A DNA stretch of 64,000 bases, taken from the NCBI RefSeq assembly GCF_002776525.5, contig NC_045436.1:14295243-14359242 (forward strand). The letters are read 5' to 3'. Below the pieces are notes generated by a model. The model was not told the origin of the DNA. It was given only the letters and a program-made list of their open reading frames with translations, and ran no database searches. The position numbers were made by a program, and so were the translations under genes. Below are positions 34,251 through 46,932 of the stretch, piece by piece; position 1 is the stretch's first letter, and each line of letters opens with the position of its first letter. The stretch is from Piliocolobus tephrosceles. Lineage: Eukaryota > Chordata > Mammalia > Primates > Cercopithecidae.

Positions 34251-34660
34251 GCCTGTTTCACAGTACAAGGCGTGCAACCTTCCACAGGGCCCCCTCAGTG
34301 TTAATGTGGGTGTAAGCACATCAACACAGGCATCTGAGACTCCAGCCTCACTACAGTCCCTCCCCAAAGTCTTGACTTCAGTAGGTATATACTTCAACCC
34401 ACAAGTTGTGTTCACAAGAAATGCAGCTTCAATTTTCTAAATCTTGATTTCGTATTTCAGGTCCCCACTTGATATCAATTCAGGGTTCTTGCCCCTTTGC
34501 CCAGGTTTGTATTGGATTCCAAGTTATGGTGGGAGGTGTCTCATGATCAGGCAATTTCAGTCCTCACTGACACTGACTGAGATGCCCATTCTGTCCTTTG
34601 GCCACTGATAAGTAGTTCATGCATGTTGCCACTATGCCTTTTTCAATATTTTACTAATTT
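34251..34660. other. unique sequence
   Basis: No gene or certain repeat; possibly part of an old LTR. Confidence 0.35.
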
Positions 34661-34672
34661 TATTTTAGAGTC

Positions 34673-35277
34673 TTTTTTTTTTTTTTCTGAGATGGAGTTT
34701 TGCTCTTGTTTCCTAGGCTGGAGTGAAATGGCACCATCTTGGCTCACCGCAACCTCCACCTCCCAGGTTCAAGCGAATCTCCTGCCTCAGCCTCCCTACT
34801 AGCTGGGATTACAGGCATGTGCCACCACGCCCGGCTAATTTTGTATTTTTAGTAGAGACAGGGCTTCTCCACTTTGGTCAGGCTGGTCTCAAACTCCCGA
34901 CCTCAGGTGATCCGCCCGCCTTGGCCTCCCAAAGTGCTGGGATTACAGGCATGAGCCTGTTGGGGTCCGTGTGTTTCCTGAACAAAGGAATGAACACACA
35001 AGAGGACACAAGACAAGACAAACATGGCGGCCGCCCCAATGACACGCTCTGCTTTATTTTATACCTTCGTTTGTGGAATGTTACCAAGTCACAAGACACA
35101 TTGTTGTTTTTCTGACCTTCCCCTGACTTTCTGGATTTCCAAGATGTTTACATATAAACAAGCCCCCAGGGTCTGCTATTTGCAACTGGCTCCTTTGTCC
35201 TCCCTGTTTGCAGGGGAGGAATGCCCTGCTTCTTTTGCAAGCATATATAGTCCTCTACATGAGCCACTATGCCCGGC
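34673..35277 (-). mobile_element. Alu, antisense, split by a solo LTR
   Basis: The poly-T end and both arms run 34673-34957. The last about 18 bases (TGAGCCACTATGCCCGGC) follow at 35260-35277 after the LTR. The Alu's own duplication is TATTTTAGAG(T/C)CT at 34661-34673 and 35278-35290. Confidence 0.95.
34958..35259 (-). mobile_element. 302-bp CpG-bearing solo LTR, 6-bp duplication
   Basis: TGTTGGGGTCCG to CCTCTACA, flanked by perfect TGAGCC (34952-34957 and 35260-35265). On the minus strand GTATAAAATAAAGC (about 35052-35065) overlaps a TATA box and an AATAAA, and GGGGCGGCCGCCATG follows. A 6-bp duplication is typical of class II (beta-like, ERV-K) elements. Orientation rests on the TATA/poly(A) placement. 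Confidence 0.75.
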
Positions 35278-36834
35278 TATTTTAGAGCCTTAACATCTCT
35301 TTGGACTCTACCTAAGGTTGGGCAAATAAACTCCATGTATGTTTAGATAAAATAAAGCTATCTGGATATTCTTTTGTACCTTTTCCCATTGGGTTTGACA
35401 GCTTTGAATTTAGTGTACCAACATTGAAGCTTCTCTTATTTTTCTACTGCTATTCTTCTGTTAATGAAATTATTCTCTCAGAATCAGGGAGTAATTTTTC
35501 CATCTCCAGAGTCTCTTCAAGGCCTATGCCTGAGTTTTAGAACCCATGAGCCTTTTACCTGCTCTAACGTGTCTTTCCTGAGTCAATGAATGACAAGTGG
35601 TCCCATAGGTTTTGGCGAACACTTAGGGAAAACAAGGATACTATTTTTAAAATACCGGATGTTAGCTCTTCTTGCTTGTAACCAATGCCACCTGCAAAAG
35701 GAAGACCGTGACAGATTGTGTAATGGCACGAGGAGGAGGTGTGGGGCAAGTTGGAGAGAGGAGCTGGGTAGGAAAAACTTTCCAGTAGCGGGGCATTTCA
35801 GCTCTTTTCAAAGCACATGAAATGCGGTGGTTGGGAGAAGGAAGCAAAAAAAAAAAAAAAAAAAAAAAGGATGGTAGAATTACTAATGTGTAATAGAGGC
35901 AGAGAATAGTGTGAGATGAGGCTGAAAGTAAAAGCAGGTTCATATCATAGACGTGACGATGAAGAACTCACACATTGTACGGTAGATCAGGAAGAGCCAA
36001 ACAAACATTCTGATGGTGAGAATGAAATTGTTGTTACATCTATAAAGATCAACAAGGTGGCAATGTTTAGTGTGAATTTGGTGGGAGCAAAACCAGATGC
36101 AGGCAGACAAATTCATAAGCTATTTCCATCCAGGCAAGGGCTTGTTAATGTTGGAACTTAAAGAAGAAAAGGTAATTTGAGAGATTTTTAGGTAGTATCT
36201 TCTGAGAAATAATGAGAAATTGGATGTAAAGAGTGACTGTAGCTCCTATTTCTTGACTTTGTTTCCTTGAATATCAAGCTAAAACAGAGAAAGAGACTAG
36301 CGAGGAAAGAGCAGTACTTTGGAGGATGCTGAGCATTCAGATATGGAGCAGAGATTTTATTTGCATCTTTTAAAAATTAAATTCCAATATATGAGCTATA
36401 GGAAGTATAATAAATATTTTTCAAGATAAAATGTTACACTTTCAAATTGTTAAGGTTCTTTTTTACAAATAAAAGCTATTTGATTATTTAATTTTTTCAA
36501 CCCAAATTGATACATTTAAAAATGCAGTGTATGGGCTGATCAAATCCAAAGAAGCTAACCATTATTTCATGCAAACAATAATCCACCTGTTTTAGTGAAT
36601 TCACAGCTGTAACACATTTTATTGACACCAGCCCACATCAGTGAAACAGTTTTCTGCTTACTTCTGCTTTTAGAACCTGCATCATCTGGCCTCCTTGTAG
36701 TTCTAGGATTCTTTTTATGTTTCTATTATTTATTAGTGCTGGTTTTTCTTTCTTTAAATCTCTCGAATTGTGAGCTCAGAAGTAGTCTAACTATGAGACA
36801 TTTGAGTGCTCCAAAGTTGTGTCAGTAATTTCTT
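35278..36834. other. unique sequence with a 22-A run
   Basis: An A run sits near 35847-35868. The short open frames at 35590-36161 show no domain or splice signals. Confidence 0.4.
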
Positions 36835-37131
36835 TTTTTTTTTTTGAGATGGAGTTTTGCTCTTGTTGTCCAGGCTGAAGTGCAATGGCGCAATCTTGGC
36901 TCACCGCAACCTTCACCTCCCGGGTTTAAATGATTCTCCTGCCTCAGCCTCCTGAGTAGTTGGGATTATAGGCATGCACCACCACGCCCAGCTAATGTTT
37001 TTGTGTTTTTAGTAAAGAGGAGATTTCTCCATGTTGGTCAGGCTGGTTTTGAACTCCCAACCTCAGGGGATCCACCCCCCTTGGCCTCCCAAAGTGCTAG
37101 GATTACAGGCAGGAGCCACCGCTCTCGGGCC
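36835..37131 (-). mobile_element. Alu, antisense
   Basis: TTGAGATGGAGTTTTGCTC to ACCGCTCTCGGGC. Target duplication TGTCAGTAATTTCT at about 36820 and 37134. Confidence 0.95.
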
Positions 37132-37163
37132 ATGTCAGTAATTTCTTAATGAAGTTAAAATGG

Positions 37164-37570
37164 TGCTGCAGTTTGGATGTTTGGCCCCTCCAAGCCTCGT
37201 GTTGAAATTTGATCCTCAATGTTGGGGTTATGACCTATTAGGAAGTGTTTGGGTGATGGGGGCAGATTTATCATAAATGGCTTGTTGCAGTCCTTGCAGT
37301 ATTGAGTGAGTTCTTACTCTGTTAGTTCCCATTTCAGCGGGCTGTTAAAAGGAGCCCGACACCTCCCCTTTTCTCTCTTGCTTCCTCTCTTGCCATGTGA
37401 TATGTGCTTTGCCTTCTGCCATGTGTGAAAGCAGGCTGATGTCCTAATCAGAAGCTGCTGGTGCCATGCTTGTTGTGTAGCCTGCAGAACCATGAGCCAA
37501 ATAAATAGCTTTCTTTGTAAATTACCCAGCCTCAGGTATTCCTTTATAGTAACACAAACACAGTAAGACA
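37164..37570 (+). mobile_element. MaLR LTR (MST/MLT1-class), sense
   Basis: TGCTGCAGTTTGGATGTTTGGCCCC to CACAGTAAGACA. Internal CCTCGTGTTGAAATTTGATCC, CTTGCCATGTGATATG and AAATTACCCAGCCTCAGGTATTCC blocks are characteristic. The flanks AATGG and GATGG may be the duplication. Confidence 0.85.
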
Positions 37571-37789
37571 GATGGCCACAGTAATCCTAGTTTGCTTTTT
37601 AGTTACCACATCTAGCATTCCTGACGTGGACAATGATTGTCTATGGTCTGAACTGTTATCTAAATGAAGTTAATGAAAGCATTGGCACAAAAGTCAGCTG
37701 AGAGAAGCCTCTATGAAGGGATGACTGGAACAAAGTACATGGAACCAAGAGAGCTTTAGGGTAAATATATATTTAAATATAAATAAGTA

Positions 37790-38990
37790 TATGTTAGGGA
37801 ATGCCATACTATTTTCCAGAAAGTTGAAATAAATGTACACTTGTACCAGTAGAGAACGTGATTTCCTGTTGTTTCATATCATTGAGACTTGATTTTTTCT
37901 GCAACTTTTAATACTTTAATACTTTATTATGGAAATTTGTAGTTTTTTACATGGAAAAAATTAGAATTTAACATTTTTTGCTCATTTTACTGCGTGTTTT
38001 GCAAATATTGTCTCCCAATATATGACTTATCTCTTCACTGTCTTTATGATGTCTCTTCATAAACAGCATTTTAGTGCATTAGAATGTATTAATATTTAGA
38101 TCTGTAGTTTCTGCTACATAGTATGTGTTATGCCTTGATGTCATAAAAAAACTCTCTTAATTTTCTTCTAAAATTGTATTGATTTTTCTCTTTCATTAAA
38201 GTACCGGGAATTTATTTTTGTGTATGGAGAGATTAGGGATATAATTGGGCTTGATTTTTGAGTATGGTGATATTAGGGATATTTTCTCTTATATGGATAA
38301 TGTAATGTCCTAGCAACAGTTATTAAAAATGATTACCCTTTCTTTACTTATCCAGTAGGCTACTTCTGACATACACTCTGCACCCAGTGCAGTGGCACGC
38401 CCTCAGCTCACTGCAATCTCAGACTCCTGGGTTCAAGCGATTCTCCTGCCTCAGCCTCCCAAGTAGTTGGGATTATAGACATGTGCCACCACACCGGCTA
38501 ATTTTTGTATTTGTAGTAGAGACAGGGTTTCACCATATTGGCCAGGCTGGCCTCGAAATCCTGACCTCAAGTAATCTGCCACCTCGGCCCCCCAAAGTGC
38601 TGGGACTACAGGTGTGAGCCACCACACCTGGCCTACCCATCTTATTTAGTTAGGTTGAATCTATGTACTATTTATGCCAGCAAAACTGTCTTAATTAATG
38701 TTCATATTAAGTTGATATTGAGTAGAGAGAAATTTCACCTAATGTATTTTTCAATTTTAAGTATGCGTTGGCAATTTTTGACTTTTATACATTTACCTTT
38801 TTGGATCAACTTCTAAATATGTTAATTGAATTGTTATTGAAATATTAATATTTTCAGTTGGAATTTCACTGAATCTGCTTTATTGGAATTTCATTGAGTT
38901 AATTTTGGAAGAATTGGACATTTTCCAGTTCAAACATTTCCAATGCATAAATAAAATTTATTTCCATTTGCTAGATCCCCTTTCATGTTA
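37790..38990 (-). mobile_element. L1M ORF2 end/3' region, antisense, split by Alu
   Basis: TTTTGCAAATATTGTCTCCCAA, TTGATTTTTGTGTATGGAGAGATTAGGGAT and, after the Alu, TTTATGCCAGCAAAACTGTCTTAATTA follow the antisense order of an old L1 ORF2 C-terminal region. Confidence 0.7.
38372..38635 (-). mobile_element. truncated Alu, antisense
   Basis: It lacks the poly-T and first part, starting CACCCAGTGCAGTGGCACG, and ends CCACCACACCTGGCC. Confidence 0.9.
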
Positions 38991-41900
38991 CATGTGATTT
39001 ACTTAAAAATATAAAAAATTCTACATGACAGCAGAAGCACATGAGTACAAGAGATGTAATTACCATGAAAAGATTCCAAGGTCCTTGCAAGGGTAAATAT
39101 CAGTTTTGAGAAGCCTGAGGTCTATACAGTATTTGACCTTAAAAATAATAATAATAGTATGAACACATACTTAGGTACAAAAGTTAGTATTTCATTCAAA
39201 TGAGAATAAGATAAAAACAAATGATAAATTTAAAATGCTAATATCTCAAATATCATAAATCCAGAAAAATGTTTAAACTCTCTGTCATCCCTGTAAATAT
39301 CTTTTGCCCTATACATTTTATAGTTTCTTATTTCATCATCTCCCATTGGCTCTCTGTTGAGGGGAGAAGTAGACCTGATTTGTAGCATTTGCCAATTTGC
39401 GTTTCAAGTTACCAACTTGACAACATGGAACACAAGAGCTGGGAAGACATAGAGACCATGTGGTCTTCTGAGTTGGTGCCAGATAGCTTCAATGCACCAC
39501 TGGTATGTCTGGATAATTTATTTCATTTGCCTTTTAATTTGATACACGGTACTGATTATTTTTACTAAATCTGTGTAATATCATTGAGATGAATGTCAAA
39601 AATTTTATTTTGACCAAAAATGAATCTAAATTACCAACTGGTTGGATAACTATCCTGAAGGTTCTTTAGTTTGGAAACACCATTTTTTTGTAATTTTTAA
39701 TAAGTAAATCTCTTAAAATATAATAATTGTAATTACATTTTTTAGTATTTTAAAATAACACGGAAATTCTTTCTTGCCTATCTGATGTTTATATGGCAGA
39801 TTTTCATTTAATTTATAAGTATTCCAAGTAAACATAAACTCCTGTGCTTTCTGGACTCTTTATGACATTTGAGGGATCTCAAAATAATTTGGCCTTAGAA
39901 CTTTTCTGGTTTAAGTAATAAGTCTCTTTGTGAGAAGAGTTTAAAACAAAATGACATTATGCAAACTTTCATCTTGGGAATAGGCTAGTTAGGCTCTCAT
40001 AATATTATATTTTTATTACTAAATTAAAAACACATCAATTTGAGATGCATTAATTGTGTTAAGTGTATGTTCTATGTGTTTTTTTATAGACATTATTGGG
40101 AGTGTGATTTAGAAGGAAATAAACTGCCTTTTATTAAGAGAGCTGAATAGAATGATGGCTTAATGTAGTGAGCCATAATGAAAGATCACAGTGTGCATGA
40201 AGTTAATGCATTCACCAAATGAAGCAGCTGCTGACCTCCAGGTGTGCCCTTTTTTGCACAAATTATGCATTTAAAAATTACTGCTCTTCTACTGAGCTAT
40301 ATGATTGTGAAACGAGATTATGCTTATTCTAAATACATTGCATAGTTGATGAATATGTGTGCTTTGTATGATTTGAACACTTGTTTCCTAAGGCCATTTT
40401 GCTAGGTTAACACAATATTGCATGCTATTTCATGGAGCAATGTCAGACATTGTCAGGACCAAATGTGACAGATCTGCTAAGATACAATTCAAAACCTTGG
40501 CCTGAATAAAACATGAATATTCATACACAGAAATACCTTGTTTTATTACTGTGTTGTTGACTTTGTGTCCTAAAAACATAGGAATTCTGATAAAATTTTA
40601 TTTCATGTGATTCTCATAAAAATGTTTGGGGTATTTAAAATGCTCTTTATTGCATTATTAAGTCTAGTTCCCCTTTCGTTCCATTCCTGCTGTAAGTATT
40701 TCCTAATTTCTTGCTGGTTTGTTGATTCATTTAAGAACAGTCTTTAAATATCTTATTTAATATGTTTAGGTGATTTCAGGGATTTCTTATTCAATATGTT
40801 TACGCGATCTAATCTTCAATAATATTGGAAACAGAAGTGATGAATTAGATCATTTCCACATTTATTATTTCCTGCTTATGATTGATTTCTTACCAACTCT
40901 ACTCTTAATGTTATCTATTTGTAAACATAGCAACAAATTCAGATTTGTTCTAGCAACTAAATAAGTAATTTTAGCTATTGTTTGTGTGACATTCATTTAT
41001 TTAGTACCTGTGAAGAGTAAGATGCTCAAGTTAATTTTCTCCAAACACTGCTGTGATATTAATCACTAATTCCTTAAATTATTGTTTCTTTTACTACCTC
41101 TCTTTCTTCTTGTCTTGTGTACTATTAACATTTATGTCACTAATATAGAAATTAAATTGCTGTGCTCAATTCATCATCACAATTTTTCATTTAACTACAA
41201 CTTTGGCTTTTATGCATCCAATTTTAACTATTGAAAAGAGAAGATTTTTCAAAAATAAAACTCATTTTACTCATTATTTTAATAAGTATAAAAGGCACCA
41301 CTGTTATTGTGTTGACTTTTTCAAGTAATAAAACAATATTGTTTTTGTTAGCATTGATTATGGAATAATGGGATCTAAAGAAAACACTTTTTTAAAACCT
41401 AGGCAAGATGTTTCTCTTCATAATACTTGAATTTCTTTTAAAAATCAAAGTAAGTACATAAACTTATGTACTGTGACAAAACAAATTATCTTCAGTAATT
41501 AAAAATATTGATTTTAAGGTGACAGTTGAAACGTTACTTTTTCTGTGAAATTCTCCTTGACTCCATGTCTACTTTGAGTTTACTGAGTCATTTTCCTTTC
41601 TTCCTTTCTCTGTTCATTTCTTTTGTGTCACCATTTATTTCAATTGCCACAATTTATACTCTCCTTAATTTTGTTTTACTTCTTTAATATCTGCTTCTCC
41701 ATGAGATTCGAAACTGATGACATGGACACATATTTTGTCCATTTCTAAATATGTAGCATCTTGCATTACAGTTGAATGACTAAATCAATTTGATGAACAT
41801 CTACTACTGCCAGGCAGTGTACTAGGAAAGCTCACAGAAAAAGGAATAAGTTAAAGAAATGCATTTAAAAGAAACACTATACATAGAGCTTAGAGTTATA

Positions 41901-43239
41901 ATTGGGGCATGCATTATGTTACGTGAACAGAGAGGACAGAAAGAAGCTAATACTACAGAATCAGGAAGGATTTATGAGAAATGTTTAAGCTAAGATTTGA
42001 AGATGAGTTCACATGAACTAGAAGAGGAAAAGTGATAATGCAACATGGAGCAAAACGTAACAAATGAATTTGCAGAGAATGAGAAAGTAGGAGAGAGCTT
42101 AACACTTTACAGATACTGTTTCATTGTCTTTTGAGCTCCATTTGTTATTAACAACACTCATTTCTTTGTAAAAGCACTTGTTCTTTTCTTCCATCTTCCC
42201 TTCTTCCCTTATATCTCCTCAGGCAATAGCATTTATCTGGGACAGATGAGGTATTCTAACCTTTCTTCCTTCTGTATCCTCAGGCAAGTGCACCCAACTG
42301 GGACAGCACAGGAAAAGTGCAGCTTTGGAGACCTTGCTGGCATGTCTTCAAATAACTGATAGCCATTGGGGGGCAAGCTATATTTTCTTTACCCTGAGAC
42401 GGCTGTCACTGTTTCATTTCCGGAGGTTTTTTCAGTTAGTGTCTCCTTTTCCTTTTTTATCATTTCTCTATCCCGAGGGGGCCATTCCTGTCGAGTACAC
42501 TTAAACAAGTACTACTTAATTATTTTTTAAAATATAGTTGAATAGAGCATTCATTAGTAAGCATTTTCATTATCATGATATTATTTCTCTACACTTTGCC
42601 TTTGAGTATGATAAACTTTTCAAGTAGATAACAGCTGCTATTGCCAGAAAACTGAAACAAATACTGAAATATAAACTTGGCAATCTAAGACACCCATATT
42701 TGTTCAATTTTTTTGCACGTATCACAATTATTTTTTTTTTATTTTTAAAGGAACAGTTTAAAAGTCACATTTTCTTTTCATGTATTACCATTTGAATAAA
42801 ATACCATAAAAGTATTATACCAGAGCTGTCATATAAACAGACATTGGAAAGCATCTTTTCCTAATAGTGCATGAAAATGTCAAGTTTCTCGGCGTATAGA
42901 ATTTTTTTTTTATCGTCTCACACCTTTCCTGGAGTGGAACATTCACCCACCCACTCCACTAGGGTCTTGGTCTGTAAAGACAGTGAGAACAGAAGTTAGG
43001 GATGTGGAAGGTGGAGGAAAGAAACAGGTACTTTTTACATAAAAACAAACTGAAGTTGAGCTACAAGAGTTGGTATTTTAGCAAGGAAAGTATTGCCTGT
43101 ATTGTAATTTTCTCCATCTGAGGCCTGACCAGGTAGAACCATTTTCTAACAACCTCTGAAAATCCTTGGTTTGCAATGATGTTTGGAATCTGAAGACTCT
43201 TTTTCTTTCTCTGTTTTCTCTGTGGGAAAACAGCTGTCA
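38991..43239. other. 4.2-kb stretch without recognisable repeats
   Basis: No transposon was recognised apart from possible short old fragments. 40130-40510 is balanced in composition and rich in E-box (CAGCTG, CAGGTG) and ATTA-type motifs. A weak exon-like frame near 39397-39510 is discussed under rejected items. No gene can be supported. Confidence 0.45.
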
Positions 43240-43530
43240 GGCCAGACGCAGCAGCTCACGCCTATAATCCCAACACTTTGGGAGGCCGAGATGGGTGGAT
43301 CATGTGACACCAGGAGTTCCAGACCAGCCTGGCCAACATGGTGAAACCCTGTCTCTACTAAAAATACAAAAAGTTAGCCAACCATGAAGACGGGTGCCTG
43401 TCCAGCTACTTGGGAGGCTGAGGCAGGAGAATTGCTTGAACCTGGGAGGTGGAGGTTGCAGTGAGCCGAGATCACACCACTGCTCTCCAGCCTGGGCGAC
43501 AGAGTGAGACTCCATCTCAAAACAAAACAA
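43240..43530 (+). mobile_element. Alu, sense
   Basis: GGCCAGACGCAGCAGCTCACGCC to CTCCATCTCAAAACAAAACAAAAAAG. The right-arm junction GTGCCTGTCCAGCTACT shows a small deletion. Confidence 0.95.
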
Positions 43531-45239
43531 AAAAGAAAAACTCATTGTGACTGATCCATGGTTTTATCCAGAGATGAAGAGTGAGAGGAAGTAGACTGTT
43601 TTAGAAAGATGAGATTGAAGTAAAGCATGATAGAGAAAAAGCAGAGGAACGTATTTTGAGGATGAACCCCATCTGTTCACTCTAGGTGAACTGTGTATGC
43701 ACGTTGGAAGCCTGAGGGGAAAAATGAAGAATGATCGAACCATTCTCTGGATTCTTTAAATATGTTTGATAATATAATATCACTGTTTTGTTCTGGGTTT
43801 GGACTCCTAATAGGATATTCAGAAACGAATCTGAGATTGGATGGCATGGAAGTGTGCGCAGCTAAGCCTACTTAGGCCAGGTCACTCTCATCTTGTTTTC
43901 AAACTATTAGAGGGATGTGATGGTGCTGGAAGTGGGTGTAATCTCTGTGAGGGAGGGATGTGGGGGAGATAGAAATTATTCATATCTGAGCTCCTAATTG
44001 CTAGGGGTGTAATATTCAAGAACAGGCTTTTCAGCCAGACAATAAAGATTATACTGTGTGAGAGTACAGAGTGATCATCTGAATAAGCTTCCTGCAAGAG
44101 CATACAGGGTAGGCAGCTTATGGAAGGGAGATTTGCACAACTGTGTCATTCAATGTAGAATTTCAAAACCATGTTGTTGGGAAGACTTTTTCTAATTGTG
44201 TAGAAAAGTCAGTGAGAGATGGCTGGTTGGTAGAAATAAACCATCAAATTGCAACAAGAGGGCCTTGCATTTGGTCCTGGATTTGATTTGGGATTTTTAC
44301 CATGTATATGGACGGTGGTGTATGCAGAATAAAAAAACTGATTACTAGGGTCCTGAGTTATAAAAAGACACCAAGAATTGTGTATTTTAGGCTCAGGGAA
44401 CTCACCGATAATTGAGTCCTTATGCAAAGCTTGGCGAGAGATGCTGTTTAGCTAAACCAACACTACCAATCCCACTATGTCCTTCTAGGTTAAGAGGAGA
44501 CTTCAGAGGGAGAAGGAAGTCACAGTTTGGACACGTAGAGCATTTGTAAAGTATGGTTTCCTTTACCCACAAAGGGGAGAATAGAGTGATGCTAAGGTCC
44601 TAAAGAGAAATGCTCCGTAAAATTTGCCATACCACAGTAAATGGACACTAGAATTTTGCTTCCCACGCAGATGTCTGTGAGGTACTGGTTAACTTAACTG
44701 CACTGATGCTATCAGAGAAGAAAAGGCATAAGGACTAAAGACTAAGGATAAAGACTGACAGATAGAAGGAGGGTCAGGATCACCACTCCCCATCATGTCC
44801 TTGGTACCCTAGAGGAATTGAAGGTGGATTCTGCATGTGCCAGCAAAGCTGAGTTGGCATGGAAAATAGATAGTTTAGGGGGCACAAGCTTATTGGATAC
44901 CACTGCAGAATGGGTCACTTGAATTCAGGTGCTAATTAAGTAGGATGACAGATTTGGAAAAATAAATTTTTTTGGAAATTTTCTAAAAAAAAAAAAAAGA
45001 AGAACTACTTTATTTCTTCATAAAATAAGGTTTACTACTAAACCATTTAGTTCATGTTTGTCATCAAAAGTTGTATTTGTAGCTAGATAATTCTCTTAAT
45101 TGATAAATCCAGCTTATTTTAGGACTGAAGTAATAAAAATGAGATTATTCAGAAGCTTTTTCCTTAGGAATAGAGAGAAATCCTATCTTCCTTCAGGTGA
45201 GAAAAGAGGCTGGAAAGCAGAGTGAAAGAAATGTGACTT
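43531..45239. other. unique sequence, no gene seen
   Basis: An A-rich run lies near 44986-45000. No repeat family or exon recognised. Confidence 0.4.
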
Positions 45240-45800
45240 CAGCTCACATAGCAGCACTCCACTGCAGTGTAACAAACCATCTCCACATTTGCAGTTTTAA
45301 AAAACAAACATTTATTTTCTCCCACAGTGTCTGAGGGATCAAAAAACAGCATTTCTGCATGGTTCTGCCACCAGGTCTCTTATGAGGCTGCTAGAGCTGT
45401 TGACCAGAGCTAGACTGTTGCTGGTCAATCTGCTTCCAAGTTCATTCTTGTGGTTGCTGACAGGGCTCCGTTCCTCCCTGGCTGGTGGCTAAAGCTTCAG
45501 TTCCTCATCGCAGGGGCCTCCCCATAGGACTTTTCATAATATTGGTAGCTTGCTTCCTCCAGAGTGAGAGCTGAGTGGAGAGAGAAGATACCCATGATGG
45601 AAGTCAGTCTTGTATCAGCTAAACATGAAAGTGATATGCTAGCATTTTTGCTGTGTGTTCTTGATCACATAGACTAACCTGATACAATGTGGAGGGGGCT
45701 ACCTAAGGCTCTTTTAGGAGGTAGATCACAGGGGCTGCCTTGGCGGTTGGCTGCCACAACTGGTGCTTTAGTGACTCCCTGAATTCAGGCAAGGTTGAGA
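45240..45800 (-). mobile_element. MLT1-like MaLR LTR, antisense, decayed
   Basis: GTGTAACAAACCATCTCC ... AAACAAACATTTATTTTCTCCCACAGTG is the antisense MLT1 opening. Later GGGCTCCGTTCCTCCCTGGCTGG and CTAAACATGAAAGTGATATG-type blocks are less certain. Confidence 0.5.
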
Positions 45801-45937
45801 CTACTTGTCACTGCCACTAGGTTGTAAGTCCTTTTTATTTTTTATTTTTTAATTTTTTTTGGTAAATCTTAAGCTGGATAATACAAAAGATTTATCTACA
45901 GTGAATTTCATGGGAGCTATACATTGAAAAAGAATGA

Positions 45938-46241
45938 GGCCAGGCACAGTGGCTCACACCTATAATCCCAACACTTTGGGAGGCTGAGGTGGGCGGATTA
46001 CTTGAGGTCAGGAGTTCAAGACCAGTGTGGCCAACATGGTGAAATCTCGTCTCCACTAAAAATATGAAACTCAGCAGGGTGTGGTGGTCTGTGCCTGTAA
46101 AAATAATCCCAGCTACTTGGGAGCCTGAAGCAGGAGAATTGCTTGAACCAGGCAAGCGGAGGGTGCAGTCAGTGTGCCATTGCACTCCAGCCTGGGCAAA
46201 CAGAGCTAGCGAGACTCTGTCTCAAAAAAAAAAAAAAAAAA
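45938..46241 (+). mobile_element. Alu, sense
   Basis: GGCCAGGCACAGTGGCTCACACC to an 18-A tail. Short duplication AGAATGAG before and after. Confidence 0.95.
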
Positions 46242-46502
46242 GAATGAGAGTTTGACTGTGATAGTTCACTACAACTGATTCCACAGAACCCGTCCATCGT
46301 CTGTTCCAAACTATAGGCAAACTGGGTATTTCTGGAGAAATTACCAACTCTTTTCAGGGAGCTTGTGTAGCCTGTACAATGCTATATACCAGTTTTTCTT
46401 TGGTTACAAATAGAACACGGGACTTTAGATATTTCCTTAGAGGAAATATGTGAGGAGTTTCTTTTTGTTGTTTGTTTTTTTTTTTTCTTTATACCTCTAT
46501 TA

Positions 46503-46932
46503 TGTGTTGAATTGTGACCATCAAAAAGATACGTTGAAGCTTGAATTCCTGGTGACTGAGTGTGACCTTACTTGGAAATTGGGTCTTTGCTGGTGTAATT
46601 GAAATGAGATGAGATTATGAAGGTAGAACTTCATCCAGGATGACTAGTGGTCTTATCAGAATGAAAAAACTGGAGACAAGAGGGAAAGGCACCATGTAAT
46701 GACAGAGTCAGAGACTGAAATGTTGCAGCTATAAACCAAGGAACACCAAGGATTGCAAGAAGCCAGGAGGAAGCCAGAAAGGATCTTCCCTACAGGTTTG
46801 AGAGCGAGCGTGGTCCCAACAACCTTTGGTTTCAGATGTCTGGCTTCAAGAACTCTGAGATCATGCGTTTCTGTTGTTTTAAGCCGCCCAGGTTGTAGTA
46901 CTTAGTTAAGGCAGCACTGGGAAACTAATAGG
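46503..46932 (+). mobile_element. MLT1 LTR, sense
   Basis: TGTGTTGAATTGTGACCATC, GTGACCTTACTTGGAAATTGGGTC, GCAGCTATAAACCAAGGAACACCAAGG and GTTGTTTTAAGCCGCCCAGG are in MLT1 order. It ends near GGGAAACTAATAGGA. Confidence 0.85.

Noticed and set aside
39397..39510. Exon-like frame with MEHKSWEDIETMW and a GTATGT donor
   Set aside because: The acceptor is poor (no pyrimidine tract), the frame is short, and no family is recognised.
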